Below are positions 1-15,070 of a stretch of 64,000 nucleotides of DNA, one piece after another. The position numbers and the translations under genes were made by a program. The first letter of the stretch is position 1. The number at the start of each line of letters is the position of its first letter. The stretch comes from Megachile rotundata. Its lineage: Eukaryota > Arthropoda > Insecta > Hymenoptera > Megachilidae. The notes beneath the pieces are model-generated. The model did no database searches. It saw only the letters and a list, made by a program, of their open reading frames with translations, and had not been told where the DNA came from. Where the stretch lies: assembly GCF_050947335.1 (NCBI RefSeq), contig NW_027473327.1:2232001-2296000 (forward strand). Reading direction: 5' to 3'.

Positions 1-2845
1 ATGATTGTGATTGTATGATTGTGATTGTATGATTGTGATTGTATGGTTGTGATTGTATGATTGTGATGGTATGATTGTGATTGTATGATTGTGATTGTAT
101 GACTGTGATAGTATGATTGTGATTGTATGATTGTGATTGCGTGATTGTGATTGTAAGATTGCAATTGTATGATTGTGATTGTATAATTGTGATTGTATGA
201 TTGTGATAGTATGATTGTGATTGTATGATTGTGATTGTATGATTGTGATAGTATGATTGTGATTGTATGATTGTGATTGCGTGATTGTGATTGTATGATT
301 GGGATTGTATGATTGTGATTGTATGATTGTGATTGTATGATTGTGATATTATGATTGTGATAGTATGACTGTGATTGTATGACTGTGATTGTATGATTGT
401 GATGGTATGATTGTGATTGTATGATTGCGATAGTATGATTGTGATTGTATGATTGTGATTGTATGATTGTGACTGTATGATTGTGATTGTATGATTGTGA
501 TTGCGTGATTGTGATTGTATGATTGCGATTGTATGATTGCGATTGTATGATTGTGATTGTATGATTGTGATTGTATGATTGTGATTGTATGACTGTGATT
601 GTATGATTGTGATTGTATGATCGTGATTGTATGATTAGGATTGTGTGATTGTGATAGTGTGATTGTGATTGTATGATTGTGATGGTATGATTGTGATTGT
701 CTGATTGTGGTTGTATGATTGTGATTGCATGATTGTGATTGTATGATTGTGATTGTATGACTGTGATTGTATGATTGTGATTGTGTGATTGCGATTGTAT
801 GATTGCGATTGTATGATTGTGATTGTATGATTGTGATTGTATGATTGTGATTGTATGACTGTGATTGTATGATTGTGATTGTATGATTGTGATTGTATGA
901 TTAGGATTGTGTGATTGTGATAGTATGATTGTGATTGTATGATTGTGATTGTATGATTGTGATTGTATGATTGTGATTGTATGATTGTGATTGTATGATT
1001 GTGATTGTATGATTGTGATTGTATGATTGTGATTGTATGATTGTGATTGTATGATTGTGATTGTATGACTGTGATTGTATGATTGTGATTGTATGATTGT
1101 GATTGTATGATTGTGATTGTATGATTAGGATTGTATGATTGTGATAGTATGATTGTGATTGTATGATTGTGATTGTATGATTGTGATTGTATGATTGTGA
1201 TTGTATGATTGTGATTGTATGATTGTATTTGGGAGATTGTATTTTGGAGATTGTAATTGTATGATTGCGATTGTATGATTGTGATTGTATGATTGTGATT
1301 GTATGATTGTGATCGATTGATTGTGATCGTATGATTGTGATTGTATGATTGTGATTGTATGGTTGTGATTGTATGATTGTGATTGTATGATTGTAATTGT
1401 ATGACTGTGATTGTATGATTGTGATTGTGCGATTGTGATTGTACGATTGTGATTGTACGATTGTGATTGTATGATTGTGATTGTATGATTATGATTGTAT
1501 GATTGAGATAGTATGATTGTGATTGTAAGATTGTGATTGCATGACTGTGATTGTATGATTGTGATTGTATGATTGTGATTGTATGATTAGGATTGTATGA
1601 TTGTGATAGTATGATTGTGATTGTGTGATTGTGATTGTATGATTGTGATTGTATGATTGTATTTGGGAGATTGTATTTTGGAGATTGTAATTGTATGATT
1701 GCGGTTGTATGATTGTGATTGTATGATTGTGATTGTATGATTGTGATCGATTGATTGTGATCGTATGATTGTGATTGTATGATTGTGATTGTATGGTTGT
1801 GATTGTATGATTGTGATTGTATGATTGTAATTGTATGATTATGATTGTATGATTGTGATTGTATGATTGTATTTGGGAGATTGTATATTGGAGATTGTAA
1901 TTGTATGATTGCGATTGTATGATTGTGATTGTATGATTGTGATTGTATGATTGTGATTGTATGATTGTGATTGTATGATTGTGATTGTATGACTGTGATT
2001 GTATGATTGTGATTGTGCGATTGCGATTGTACGATTGTGATTGTACGATTGTGATTGTATGATTGTGATTGTATGATTATGATTGTATGATTGTGATAGT
2101 ATGATTGTGGTTGTAAGATTGTGATTGCATGACTGTGATTGTATGATTGTGATTGTATGATTTTGATTGTATGATTAGGATTGTATGATTGTGATAGTAT
2201 GATTGTGATTGTATGATTGTGATTGTATGATTGTGATTGTATGATTGTGATTGTATGATTGTATTTGGGAGATTGTATTTTGGAGATTGTAATTGTATGA
2301 TTGCGATTGTATGATTGTGATTGTATGATTGTGATTGTATGATTGTGATCGATTGATTGTGATCGTATGATTGTGATTGTATGATTGTGATTGTATGGTT
2401 GTGATTGTATGATTGTGATTGTATGATTGTAATTGTATGATTATGATTGTATGATTGTGATTGTATGATTGTGATGGTTTGATTGTGATTGTATGATTCC
2501 GATATTATGATTGTGATTGTATGATTGTGATTGTATGATTGTGGTTGTATGATTGTGATTGTATGATTGTATTTGGGAGATTGTGATTGTATGATTGCGA
2601 TTGTATGATTGTGATTGCGTGATTGTGATTGTATGATTGCGATTGTATGATTGTGATCGTATGGTTGTGATTGTATGATTGTGATGGTATGATTGTGATT
2701 GTATGATTGCGATAGTATGATTGTGATTGTATGATTGTGATTGTATGATTGTGACTGTATGATTGTGATTGTATGATTGTGATTGCGTGATTGTGATTGT
2801 ATGATTGCGATTGTATGATTGTGATTGTATGATTGTGATTGTATG
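1..2845 (+). repeat. Higher-order block P1, left copy
   Basis: This segment recurs at 14729-17573. Markers fall at a constant offset of 14,728 bp, or 14,742 where one extra unit is present: ATGGTTGTG at 43 and 14771, GATGGTATGA at 401 and 15129, GATCGATTGATTG at 1311 and 16053, GATTCCGATA near 2498 and 17223, and a single ATTTGGGAG unit at 2571 and 17299. Similarity is lost near 2845. The true left edge lies outside the window. Confidence 0.93.
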
Positions 2846-4345
2846 ATTATGATTGTATGATTGTGATTTTATGATTACGATTGTATGGTTGTGATTGTAT
2901 GATTGTGATGGTATGATTGTGATTGTATGATTGTGATTGTATGATTGTGATAGTATGATTGTGATTGTATGATTGTGAATGCGTGATTGTGATTGTATGA
3001 TTGCGATTGTATGATTGTGATTGTATGATTGTGATTGTATGATTGTGATATTATGATTGTGATAGTATGACTGTGATTGTATGACAGTGATTGTATGATT
3101 GTGATTGTGTGATTGCGATTGTATGATTGTGATTGTATGATTGTGATTGTATGATTGTGATTGTATGACTGTGATTGTATGATTGTGATTGTATGATTGT
3201 GATTGTATGATTGTGATTGTATGATTGCGATTGTATGATTGTGATTGTATGATTGTAATTGTATGATTATGATTGTATGATTGTGACTGTATGATTGTGA
3301 TGGTTTGATTGTGATTGTATGATTGCGATATTATGATTGCGATTGTATGATTGTGATTGTATGATAGCGATTGTATGATTGTGATTGTATCATTATGATT
3401 GTATGATTGTGATTGTATGATTATGATTGTATGGTTGTGATTGTATGATTGTGATGGTATGATTGTGATTGTATGATTGTGATTGTATGGTTGTGATTGT
3501 ATGATTCTGATAGTATTATTGTGATTGTATGATTGTGATGGTTTGATTGTGATTGTATGATTGCGATATTATGATTGTGATTGTATGATTGTGGTTGTAT
3601 GATAGAGATTGTATGATTGTATTTGGGAGATTGTGATTGTATGATTGCGATTGTATGATTGTGATTGCGTGATTGTGATTGTATGATTGCGATTGAATGA
3701 TTGTGATTGCATGGTTGTGATTGTATGATTGTGATGCTATGATTGTGATTGTATGATTGCGATAGTATGATTGTGATTGTATGATTGTGATTGTATGATT
3801 GTGACTGTATGATTGTGATTGTATGATTGTGATTGCGTGATTGTGATTGTATGATTGTGATTGCGTGACTGTGATTGTATGATTGCGATTGTATGATTGT
3901 GATTGTATGATTGTGATTGTATGATTGTGATAGTATGACTGTGATTGTATGACTGTGATTGTATGATTGTGATTGTATGATTGTGATTGCGTGATTGTGA
4001 TTGTATGATTGCGATTGTATGATTGTGATTGTATGGTTGTGATTGTATGATTGTGATGGTATGATTGTGATTGTATGATTGCGATAGTATGATTGTGATT
4101 GTATGATTGTGATTGTATGATTGTGACTGTATGATTGTGATTGTATGATTGTGATTGTATGATTGTGATTGTATGATTAGGATTGTGTGATTGTGATAGT
4201 ATGATTGTGATTGTATGATTGTGATTGTATGATTGTGATTGTATGATTGTGATTGTATGATTGTGATTGTATGATTGTGATTGTATGATTGTATTTGGGA
4301 GATTGTCTTTTGAAGTTTGTAATTGTATGATTGCGATTGTATGAT
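2829..4345 (+). repeat. Higher-order block P2, left copy
   Basis: This recurs at 6301-7817 with a constant offset of 3,472 bp (248 units). Shared markers are GATTTTATGATTACG at 2865 and 6337, GAATGCG at 2977 and 6449, the ATTTGGGAG unit at 3621 and 7093, and the CTTTTGAAGTTTGT unit just after 4293 and 7765. Scattered substitutions separate the copies, so this duplication is older than the 3,289-bp one further right. Confidence 0.9.
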
Positions 4346-4860
4346 TGTGATTGTATGATTGTGATTGTATGACTGTGATTGTATGATTGTGATTGTATGA
4401 TCGTGATTGTATGATTAGGATTGTGTGATTGTGATAGTGTGATTGTGATTGTATGATTGTGATTGTATGATTGTGATTGTCTGATTGTGGTTGTATGATT
4501 GTGATTGTATGATTGTGATTGTATGATTGTGATTGTATGACTGTGATTGTATGATTGTGATTGTGTGATTGCGATTGTATGATTGCGATTGTATGATTGT
4601 GATTGTATGATTGTGATTGTATGATTGTGATTGTATGACTGTGATTGTATGATTGTGATTGTATGATTGTGATTGTATGATTAGGATTGTGTGATTGTGA
4701 TAGTATGATTGTGATTGTATGATTGTGATTGTATGATTGTGATTGTATGATTGTGATTGTATGATTGTGATTGTATGATTGTGATTGTATGATTGTGATT
4801 GTATGATTGTGATTGTATGATTGTGATTGTATGATTGTGATTGTATGACTGTGATTGTAT
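4320..4860 (+). repeat. Short copy of the 540-1080 segment
   Basis: GTCTGATTGTGG at 699 and 4479 and TTAGGATTGTG at 901 and 4681 share an offset of 3,780 bp (270 units). The order of variants between them also agrees. The edges are approximate because plain consensus units lie on both sides. Confidence 0.75.
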
Positions 4861-4902
4861 GATTGTGATTGTATGATTGTGATTGTATGATTGTGATTGT
4901 AT

Positions 4903-7160
4903 GATTGTGATTGTATGATTGTGATTGTATGATTATGATTGTATGATTGTGATAGTATGATTGTGATTGTAAGATTGTGATTGTATGACTGTGATTGTAT
5001 GATTGTGATTGTATGATTGTGATTGTATGATTAGGATTGTATGATTGTGATAGTATGATTGTGATTGTATGATTGTGATTGTATGATTGTGATTGTATGA
5101 TTGTGATTGTATGATTGTGATTGTATGATTGTGATTGTATGATTGCATTTGGCAGATTGTATTTGGCAGATTGTATTTTGGAGATTGTAATTGTATGATT
5201 GCGATTGTATAATTGTGATTGTATGATTGTGATTGTATGATTGTGATTGTATGATTGTGATTGTATGATTGTGATTGTATGATTGTGATTGTATGATTGC
5301 GATTGTATGATTGTGATTGTATGATTGTAATTGTATGATTATGATTGTATGATTGTGATTGTATGATTGTGATGGTTTGATTGTGATTGTATGATTGCGA
5401 TATTATGATTGTGATTGTATGATTGTGATTGTATGATAGCGATTGTATGATTGTGATTGTATCATTATGATTGTATGATTGTGATTGTATGATTATGATT
5501 GTATGGTTGTGATTGTATGATTGTGATGGTATGATTGTGATTGTATGATTGTGATTGTATGATTGTGATTGTATGATTCTGATAGTATGATTGTGATTGT
5601 ATGATTGTGATTGTATGATTGTGATTGAATGATTGTAATTGGGAGATTGTATTTGGGAGATTGTAATTGTATGATTGCGATTGGATGATTGAGATTGTAT
5701 GGTCGTGATTGTATGATCGTGATTGTATGATTGTGATAGTATGATTGTGATTGTATGATTGTGATTGTATGATTGTGATTGTATGACTGTGATTGTATGA
5801 TTGTGATTGTGCGATTGTGATTGTACGATTGTGATTGTACGATTGTGATTGTATGATTATGATTGTATGATTATGATTGTATGATTGTGATTGCATGATT
5901 GTGATTGTATGATTGTCATAGTATGATTGTGATTGTATGACTGTGATTGTATGACTGTGATTGTATGATTGTGATTGTATGATTGTCATTGTATGATTAT
6001 GATTGTATGGTTGTGATTGCATGATTGTGATTGTATGATTGAGATTGCATGATTTTGTATGTATGATTGTGATTGTATGACTGTGATTGTATGATTGTGA
6101 TTGTATGATTGTGATTGTATGATTGTGATTGTATGATTGTGATTGTATGATTGTGATTGTATGATTGTGATAGTATGATTGTAATTGTATGATTGTGATT
6201 GTATGATTGTGATTGTATGATTGTGATGGTTTGATTGTGATTGTATGATTGCGATATTATGATTGTGATTGTATGATTGTGATTGTATGATAGCGATTGT
6301 ATGATTGTGATTGTATGATTATGATTGTATGATTGTGATTTTATGATTACGATTGTATGGTTGTGATTGTATGATTGTGATGGTATGATTGTGATTGTAT
6401 GATTGTGATTGTATGATTGTGATAGTATGATTGTGATTGTATGATTGTGAATGCGTGATTGCGATTGTATGATTGCGATTGTATGATTGTGATTGTATTT
6501 TTGTGATTGTATGATTGTGATATTATGATTGTGATAGTATGACTGTGATTGTATGACAGTGATTGTATGATTGTGATTGTGTGATTGCGATTGTATGATT
6601 GTGATTGTATGATTGTGATTGTATGATTGTGATTGTATGACTGTGATTGTATGATTGTGATTGTATGATTGTGATTGTATGATTGTGATTGTATGATTGC
6701 GATTGTATGATTGTGATTGTATGATTGTAATTGTATGATTATGATTGTATGATTGTGACTGTATGATTGTGATGGTTTGATTGTGATTGTATGATTGCGA
6801 TATTATGATTGTGATTGTATGATTGTGATTGTATGATAGCGATTGTATGATTGTGATTGTATCAATATGATTGTATGATTGTGATTGTATGATTATGATT
6901 GTATGGTTGTGATTGTATGATTGTGATGGTATGATTGTGATTGTATGATTGTGATTGTATGATTGTGATTGTATGATTCTGATAGTATTATTGTGATTGT
7001 ATGATTGTGATGGTTTGATTGTGATTGTATGATTGCGATATTATGATTGTGATTGTATGATTGTGGTTGTATGATAGAGATTGTATGATTGTATTTGGGA
7101 GATTGTGATTGTATGATTGCGATTGTATGATTGTGATTGCGTGATTGTGATTGTATGATT
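4903..7160 (+). repeat. Higher-order block P3, left copy
   Basis: This recurs at 8711-10996 with offsets of 3,808 to 3,836 bp that change in 14-bp steps. Markers are TTAGG at 5031 and 8839, a GCATTTGGCAG unit at 5145 and 8967 (doubled in the left copy), ATCATTATG at 5461 and 9269, and GATTTTGTATGTATG at 6051 and 9859. It also contains the right copy of P2, so copies nest and overlap. Confidence 0.9.
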
Positions 7161-7817
7161 GCGATTGAATGATTGTGATTGTATGGTTGTGATTGTATGA
7201 TTGTGATGCTATGATTGTGATTGTATGATTGCGATAGTATGATTGTGATTGTATGATTGTGATTGTATGATTGTGACTGTATGATTGTGATTGTATGATT
7301 GTGATTGCGTGATTGTGATTGTATGATTGTGATTGCGTGATTGTGATTGTATGATTGCGATTGTATGATTGTGATTGTATGATTGTGATTGTATGATTGT
7401 GATAGTATGACTGTGATTGTATGACTGTGATTGTATGATTGTGATTGTATGATTGTGATTGCGTGATTGTGATTGTATGATTGCGATTGTATGATTGTGA
7501 TTGTATGGTTGTGATTGTATGATTGTGATGGTATGATTGTGATTGTATGATTGCGATAGTATGATTGTGATTGTATGATTGTGATTGTATGATTGTGACT
7601 GTATGATTGTGATTGTATGATTGTGATTGTATGATTGTGATTGTATGATTAGGATTGTGTGATTGTGATAGTATGATTGTGATTGTATGATTGTGATTGT
7701 ATGATTGTGATTGTATGATTGTGATTGTATGATTGTGATTGTATGATTGTGATTGTATGATTGTATTTGGGAGATTGTCTTTTGAAGTTTGTAATTGTAT
7801 GATTGCGATTGTATGAT
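6301..7817 (+). repeat. Higher-order block P2, right copy
   Basis: This is the copy of 2829-4345 at an offset of 3,472 bp. A part of it, 6505-7628, is present a third time at 11265-12388 at an offset of 4,760 bp (340 units). Confidence 0.9.
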
Positions 7818-9700
7818 TGCGATTGTATGATTGTGATTGTATGATTGTGATTGTATGATTGTGATTGTATGATTGTGATTGTATGATTGTAATTGTATGA
7901 TTATGATTGTATGATTGTGATTGTATGATTGTGATTGTATGACTGTGATTGTATGATTGTGATTGTGCGATTGTGATTGTACGATTGTGATTGTACGATT
8001 GTGATTGTATGATTGTGATTGTATGATTATGATTGCATGATTGTGATAGTATGATTGTGATTGTAAGATTGTGATTGCATGACTGTGATTGTATGATTGT
8101 GATTGTATGATTATGATTGTATGATTGTGATTGTATGATTGTGATGGTTTGATTGTGATTGTATGATTGCGATATTATGATTGTGAATGTATGATTGTGA
8201 TTGTATGAGTGTGGTTGTATGATTGTGATTGTATGATTGTATTTGGGAGATTGTGATTGTATGATTGCGATTGTATGATTGTGATTGCGTGATTGTGATT
8301 GTATGATTGCGATTGTATGATTGTGATTGTATGATTGTGATTGTATGATTGTGATAGTATGATTGTTATAGTATGACTGTGATTGTATGACTGTGATTGT
8401 ATGATTGTGATTGTATGATTGTGATTGTCTGATTGTGGTTGTATGATTGTGATTGTATGATTGTGATTGTATGATTGTCAATGTATGATTATGATTGTAT
8501 GATTGTGATTGCATGATTGTGATTGTATGATTGTGATTGTATGATTGTGATTGTATGATTGTGATTGTATGATTGTGATTGTATGATTGTGATTGTATGA
8601 TTGTAATTGTATGATTATGATTGTATGATTGTGATTGTATGATTGTGATTGTATGACTGTGATTGTATGATTGTGATTGTGCGATTGTGATTGTACGATT
8701 GTGATTGTACGATTGTGATTGTATGATTGTGATTGTATGATTATGATTGTATGATTGTGATAGTATGATTGTGATTGTAAGATTGTGATTGTATGACTGT
8801 GATTGTATGATTGTGATTGTATGATTGTGATTGTATGATTAGGATTGTATGATTGTGATAGTATGATTGTGATTGTATGATTGTGATTGTATGATTGTGA
8901 TTGTATGATTGTGATTGTATGATTGTGATTGTATGATTGTGATTGTATGATTGTGATTGTATGATTGCATTTGGCAGATTGTATTTTGGAGATTGTAATT
9001 GTATGATTGCGATTGTATAATTGTGATTGTATGATTGTGATTGTATGATTGTGATTGTATGATTGTGATTGTATGATTGTGATTGTATGATTGTGATTGT
9101 ATGATTGCGATTGTATGATTGTGATTGTATGATTGTAATTGTATGATTATGATTGTATGATTGTGATTGTATGATTGTGATGGTTTGATTGTGATTGTAT
9201 GATTGCGATATTATGATTGTGATTGTATGATTGTGATTGTATGATAGCGATTGTATGATTGTGATTGTATCATTATGATTGTATGATTGTGATTGTATGA
9301 TTATGATTGTATGGTTGTGATTGTATGATTGTGATGGTATGATTGTGATTGTATGATTGTGATTGTATGATTGTGATTGTATGATTCTGATAGTATGATT
9401 GTGATTGTATGATTGTGATTGTATGATTGTGATTGAATGATTGTAATTGGGAGATTGTATTTGGGAGATTGTAATTGTATGATTGCGATTGGATGATTGA
9501 GATTGTATGGTCGTGATTGTATGATCGTGATTGTATGATTGTGATAGTATGATTGTGATTGTATGATTGTGATTGTATGATTGTGATTGTATGACTGTGA
9601 TTGTATGATTGTGATTGTGCGATTGTGATTGTACGATTGTGATTCTACGATTGTGATTGTATGATTATGATTGTATGATTATGATTGTATGATTGTGATT
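7607..9700 (+). repeat. Long-range block, left copy (partner at 61.4-63.5 kb)
   Basis: This segment recurs at 61438-63489, about 53.8 kb away. Markers are TTAGG at 7649 and 61480, the CTTTTGAAGTTTGT unit after 7765 and 61596, GTCTGATTG at 8427 and 62202, GCATTTGGCAG at 8967 and 62742, ATCATTATG at 9269 and 63044, and ATTGGATG at 9488 and 63263. The offset moves from 53,831 to 53,775 and back to 53,789, in multiples of 14. Confidence 0.9.
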
Positions 9701-10996
9701 GCATGATTGTGATTGTATGATTGTCATAGTATGATTGTGATTGTATGACTGTGATTGTATGACTGTGATTGTATGATTGTGATTGTATGATTGTCATTGT
9801 ATGATTATGATTGTATGATTGTGATTGCATGATTGTGATTGTATGATTGAGATTGCATGATTTTGTATGTATGATTGTGATTGTATGACTGTGATTGTAT
9901 GATTGTGATTGTATGATTGTGATTGTATGATTGTGATTGTATGATTGTGATTGTATGATTGTGATTGTATGATTGTGATTGTATGATTGTGATAGTATGA
10001 TTGTAATTGTATGATTGTGATTGTATGATTGTGATTGTATGATTGTGATTGTATGATTGTGATGGTTTGATTGTGATTGTATGATTGCGATATTATGATT
10101 GTGATTGTATGATTGTGATTGTATGATAGCGATTGTATGATTGTGATTGTATGATTATGATTGTATGATTGTGATTTTATGATTACGATTGTATGGTTGT
10201 GATTGTATGATTGTGATGGTATGATTGTGATTGTATGATTGTGATTGTATGATTGTGATAGTATGATTGTGATTGTATGATTGTGAATGCGTGATTGTGA
10301 TTGTATGATTGCGATTGTATGATTGTGATTGTATGATTGTGATTGTATGATTGTGATATTATGATTGTGATAGTATGACTGTGATTGTATGACAGTGATT
10401 GTATGATTGTGATTGTGTGATTGCGATTGTATGATTGTGATTGTATGATTGTGATTGTATGATTGTGATTGTATGACTGTGATTGTATGATTGTGATTGT
10501 ATGATTGTGATTGTATGATTGTGATTGTATGATTGCGATTGTATGATTGTGATTGTATGATTGTAATTGTATGATTATGATTGTATGATTGTGACTGTAT
10601 GATTGTGATGGTTTGATTGTGATTGTATGATTGCGATATTATGATTGTGATTGTATGATTGTGATTGTATGATAGCGATTGTATGATTGTGATTGTATCA
10701 TTATGATTGTATGATTGTGATTGTATGATTATGATTGTATGGTTGTGATTGTATGATTGTGATGGTATGATTGTGATTGTATGATTGTGATTGTATGATT
10801 GTGATTGTATGATTCTGATAGTATTATTGTGATTGTATGATTGTGATGGTTTGATTGTGATTGTATGATTGCGATATTATGATTGTGATTGTATGATTGT
10901 GGTTGTATGATAGAGATTGTATGATTGTATTTGGGAGATTGTGATTGTATGATTGCGATTGTATGATTGTGATTGCGTGATTGTGATTGTATGATT
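8711..10996 (+). repeat. Higher-order block P3, right copy
   Basis: This is the copy of 4903-7160. It differs by scattered substitutions and by whole-unit gains or losses. Similarity ends near 10996, where a T8 to C variant of the left copy is missing. Confidence 0.88.
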
Positions 10997-11264
10997 GTGA
11001 TTGTATGATTGTGATTGTATGATTGCGATTGTATGATTGTGATTGTATGATTGTAATTGTATGATTATGATTGTATGATTGTGACTGTATGATTGTGATG
11101 GTTTGATTGTGATTGTATGATTGCGATATTATGATTGTGATTGTATGGTTGTGATTGTATGATTGTGATGGTATGATTGTGATTGTATGATTGTGATTGT
11201 ATGATTGTGATTGTATGATTCTGATAGTATTATTGTGATTGTATGATTGTGATGGTTTGATTGT

Positions 11265-12388
11265 GATTGTATGATTGTGATATTATGATTGTGATAGTAT
11301 GACTGTGATTGTATGACAGTGATTGTATGATTGTGATTGTGTGATTGCGATTGTATGATTGTGATTGTATGATTGTGATTGTATGATTGTGATTGTATGA
11401 CTGTGATTGTATGATTGTGATTGTATGATTGTGATTGTATGATTGTGATTGTATGATTGCGATTGTATGATTGTGATTGTATGATTGTAATTGTATGATT
11501 ATGATTGTATGATTGTGACTGTATGATTGTGATGGTTTGATTGTGATTGTATGATTGCGATATTATGATTGTGATTGTATGATTGTGATTGTATGATAGC
11601 GATTGTATGATTGTGATTGTATCATTATGATTGTATGATTGTGATTGTATGATTATGATTGTATGGTTGTGATTGTATGATTGTGATGGTATGATTGTGA
11701 TTGTATGATTGTGATTGTATGATTGTGATTGTATGATTCTGATAGTATTATTGTGATTGTATGATTGTGATGGTTTGATTGTGATTGTATGATTGCGATA
11801 TTATGATTGTGATTGTATGATTGTGGTTGTATGATAGAGATTGTATGATTGTATTTGGGAGATTGTGATTGTATGATTGCGATTGTATGATTGTGATTGC
11901 GTGATTGTGATTGTATGATTGCGATTGAATGATTGTGATTGTATGGTTGTGATTGTATGATTGTGATGCTATGATTGTGATTGTATGATTGCGATAGTAT
12001 GATTGTGATTGTATGATTGTGATTGTATGATTGTGACTGTATGATTGTGATTGTATGATTGTGATTGCGTGATTGTGATTGTATGATTGTGATTGCGTGA
12101 TTGTGATTGTATGATTGCGATTGTATGATTGTGATTGTATGATTGTGATTGTATGATTGTGATAGTATGACTGTGATTGTATGACTGTGATTGTATGATT
12201 GTGATTGTATGATTGTGATTGCGTGATTGTGATTGTATGATTGCGATTGTATGATTGTGATTGTATGGTTGTGATTGTATGATTGTGATGGTATGATTGT
12301 GATTGTATGATTGCGATAGTATGATTGTGATTGTATGATTGTGATTGTATGATTGTGACTGTATGATTGTGATTGTATGATTGTGATT
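11265..12388 (+). repeat. Third copy of the 6505-7628 segment
   Basis: GATATTATG at 6519 and 11279, GTATTATTG at 6985 and 11745, and the ATTTGGGAG unit at 7093 and 11853 all give an offset of 4,760 bp. GTATTATTG is also seen at 10821 and 11227, 406 and 924 bp from one another in whole units. Smaller duplications of 29 and 66 units have therefore built up this stretch. Confidence 0.85.
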
Positions 12389-12796
12389 GCATGATTGTGA
12401 TTGTATGATTGAGATTGTATGATTGTGATGGTTTGATTGTGATTGTATGATTGCGATATTATGATTGTGATTGTATGATTGTGGTTGTATGATAGTGATT
12501 GTATGATTGTATTTGGGAGATTGTGATTGTATGATTGCGATTGTATGATTGTGATTGCGTGATTGTGATTGTATGATTGCGATTGTATGATTGTGATTGT
12601 ATGGTTGTGATTGTATGATTGTGATGGTATGATTGTGATTGTATGATTGCGATAGTATGATTGTGATTGTATGATTGTGATTGTATGATTGTGACTGTAT
12701 GATTGTGATTGTATGATTGTGATTGCGTGATTGTGATTGTATGATTGCGATTGTATGATTGCGATTGTATGATTGTGATTGTATGATTGTGATTGT

Positions 12797-15070
12797 GCGA
12801 TTGTGATTGTACGATTGTGATTGTACGATTGTGATTGTATGATTGTGATTGTATGATTATGATTGTATGATTGTGATAGTATGATTGTGATTGTAAGATT
12901 GTGATTGCATGACTGTGATTGTATGATTGTGATTGTATGATTGTGATTGTATGATTAGGATTGTATGATTGTGATAGTATGATTGTGATTGTATGATTGT
13001 GATTGTATGATTGTGATTGTATGATTGTATTTTGGAGATTGTAATTGTATGATTGCGGTTGTATGATTGTGATTGTATGATTGTGATCGATTGATTGTGA
13101 TCGTATGATTGTGATTGTATGATTGTGATTGTATGGTTGTGATTGTATGATTGTGATTGTATGATTGTAATTGTATGATTATGATTGTATGATTGTGATT
13201 GTATGATTGTATTTGGGAGATTGTATATAGGAGATTGTAATTATATGATTGCGATTGTATGATTGTGATTGTATGATTGTGATTGTATGATTGTGATTGT
13301 ATGATTGTGATTGTATGATTGTGATTGTATGACTGTGATTGTATGATTGTGATTGTGCGATTGCGATTGTACGATTGTGATTGTACGATTGTGATTGTAT
13401 GATTGTGATTGTATGATTATGATTGTATGATTGTGATAGTATGATTGTGATTGTAAGATTGTGATTGCATGACTGTGATTGTATGATTGTGATTGTATGA
13501 TTTTGATTGTATGATTAGGATTGTATGATTGTGATAGTATGATTGTGATTGTATGATTGTGACTGTATGATTGTGATTGTATGATTGTATTTGGGAGATT
13601 GTATTTTGGAGATTGTAATTGTATGATTGCGATTGTATGATTGTGATTGTATGACTGTGATTGTATGATTGTGATCGATTGATTGTGATCGTATGATTGT
13701 GATTGTATGATTGTGATTGTATGGTTGTGATTGTATGATTGTGATTGTATGATTGTAATTGTATGATTATGATTGTATGATTGTGATTGTATGATTGTGA
13801 TGGTTTGATTGTGATTGTATGATTCCGATATTATGATTGTGATTGTATGATTGTGATTGTATGATTGTGGTTGTATGATAGTGATTGTATGATTGTATTT
13901 GGGAGATTGTGATTGTATGATTGCGATTGTATGATTGTGATTGCGTGATTGTGATTGTATGATTGCGATTGTATGATTGTGATTGTATGGTTGTGATTGT
14001 ATGATTGTGATGGTATGATTGTGATTGTATGATTGCGATAGTATGATTGTGATTGTATGATTGTGATTGTATGATTGTGACTGTATGATTGTGATTGTAT
14101 GATTGTGATTGCGTGATTGTGATTGTATGATTGCGATTGTATGATTGTGATTGTATGATTGTGATTGTATGATTGTGATAGTATGATTGTGATAGTATGA
14201 CTGTGATTGTATGACTGTGATTGTATGATTGTGATTGTATGATTGTGATTGTCTGGTTGTGGTTGTATGATTGTGATTGTATGATTGTGATTGTATGATT
14301 GTCATTGCATGATTATGATTGTATGATTGTGATTGCATGATTGTGATTGTATGATTGAGATTGCATGATTTTGTATGTATGATTGTGATTGTATGATTGT
14401 GATTGTATGATTGTGATTGTATGATTGTGATTGCGTGATTGTGATTGTATGATTGGGATTGTATGATTGTGATTGTATGATTGTGATTGTATGATTGTGA
14501 TATTATGATTGTGATAGTATGACTGTGATTGTATGACTGTGATTGTATGATTGTGATTGTATGATTGTGATTGTCTGATTGTGGTTGTATGATTGTGATT
14601 GTATGATTGTGATCCTATGATTGTGATTGTATGATTATGATTGTATGATTGTGATTGCATGATTGTGATTGTATGATTGTGATAATATGATTGCGAATGT
14701 ATGATTGGGATTGTATGTCTGTGATTGTATGATTGTGATTGTATGATTGTGATTGTATGATTGTGATTGTATGGTTGTGATTGTATGATTGTGATGGTAT
14801 GATTGTGATTGTATGATTGTGATTGTATGACTGTGATAGTATGATTGTGATTGTATGATTGTGATTGCGTGATTGTGATTGTAAGATTGCAATTGTATGA
14901 TTGTGATTGTATAATTGTGATTGTATGATTGTGATAGTATGATTGTGATTGTATGATTGTGATTGTATGATTGTGATAGTATGATTGTGATTGTATGATT
15001 GTGATTGCGTGATTGTGATTGTATGATTGGGATTGTATGATTGTGATTGTATGATTGTGATTGTATGATT
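12797..15070 (+). repeat. Higher-order block P5, left copy
   Basis: This is paralogous to 16171-18645 and, more distantly placed, to 26990-29430. The offset from the second copy rises from 3,374 to 3,402 to 3,556 bp. The last step of 154 bp (11 units) is a stretch of GCG and ACG units that the left copy lacks after 14410. Markers are GATCGATT at 13085 and 16487, GTATATA or GTATATT at 13223 and 16625, GATTCCGATA at 13821 and 17223, GTCATTGC at 14301 and 17703, and GATCCTATG at 14611 and 18167. Confidence 0.87.

Noticed and set aside
165..200. Promoter-like TATAATTG and similar AT-rich strings
   Set aside because: They are point variants of the unit (ATGATTG to ATAATTG). They recur throughout the array with block copies, and no gene lies downstream.
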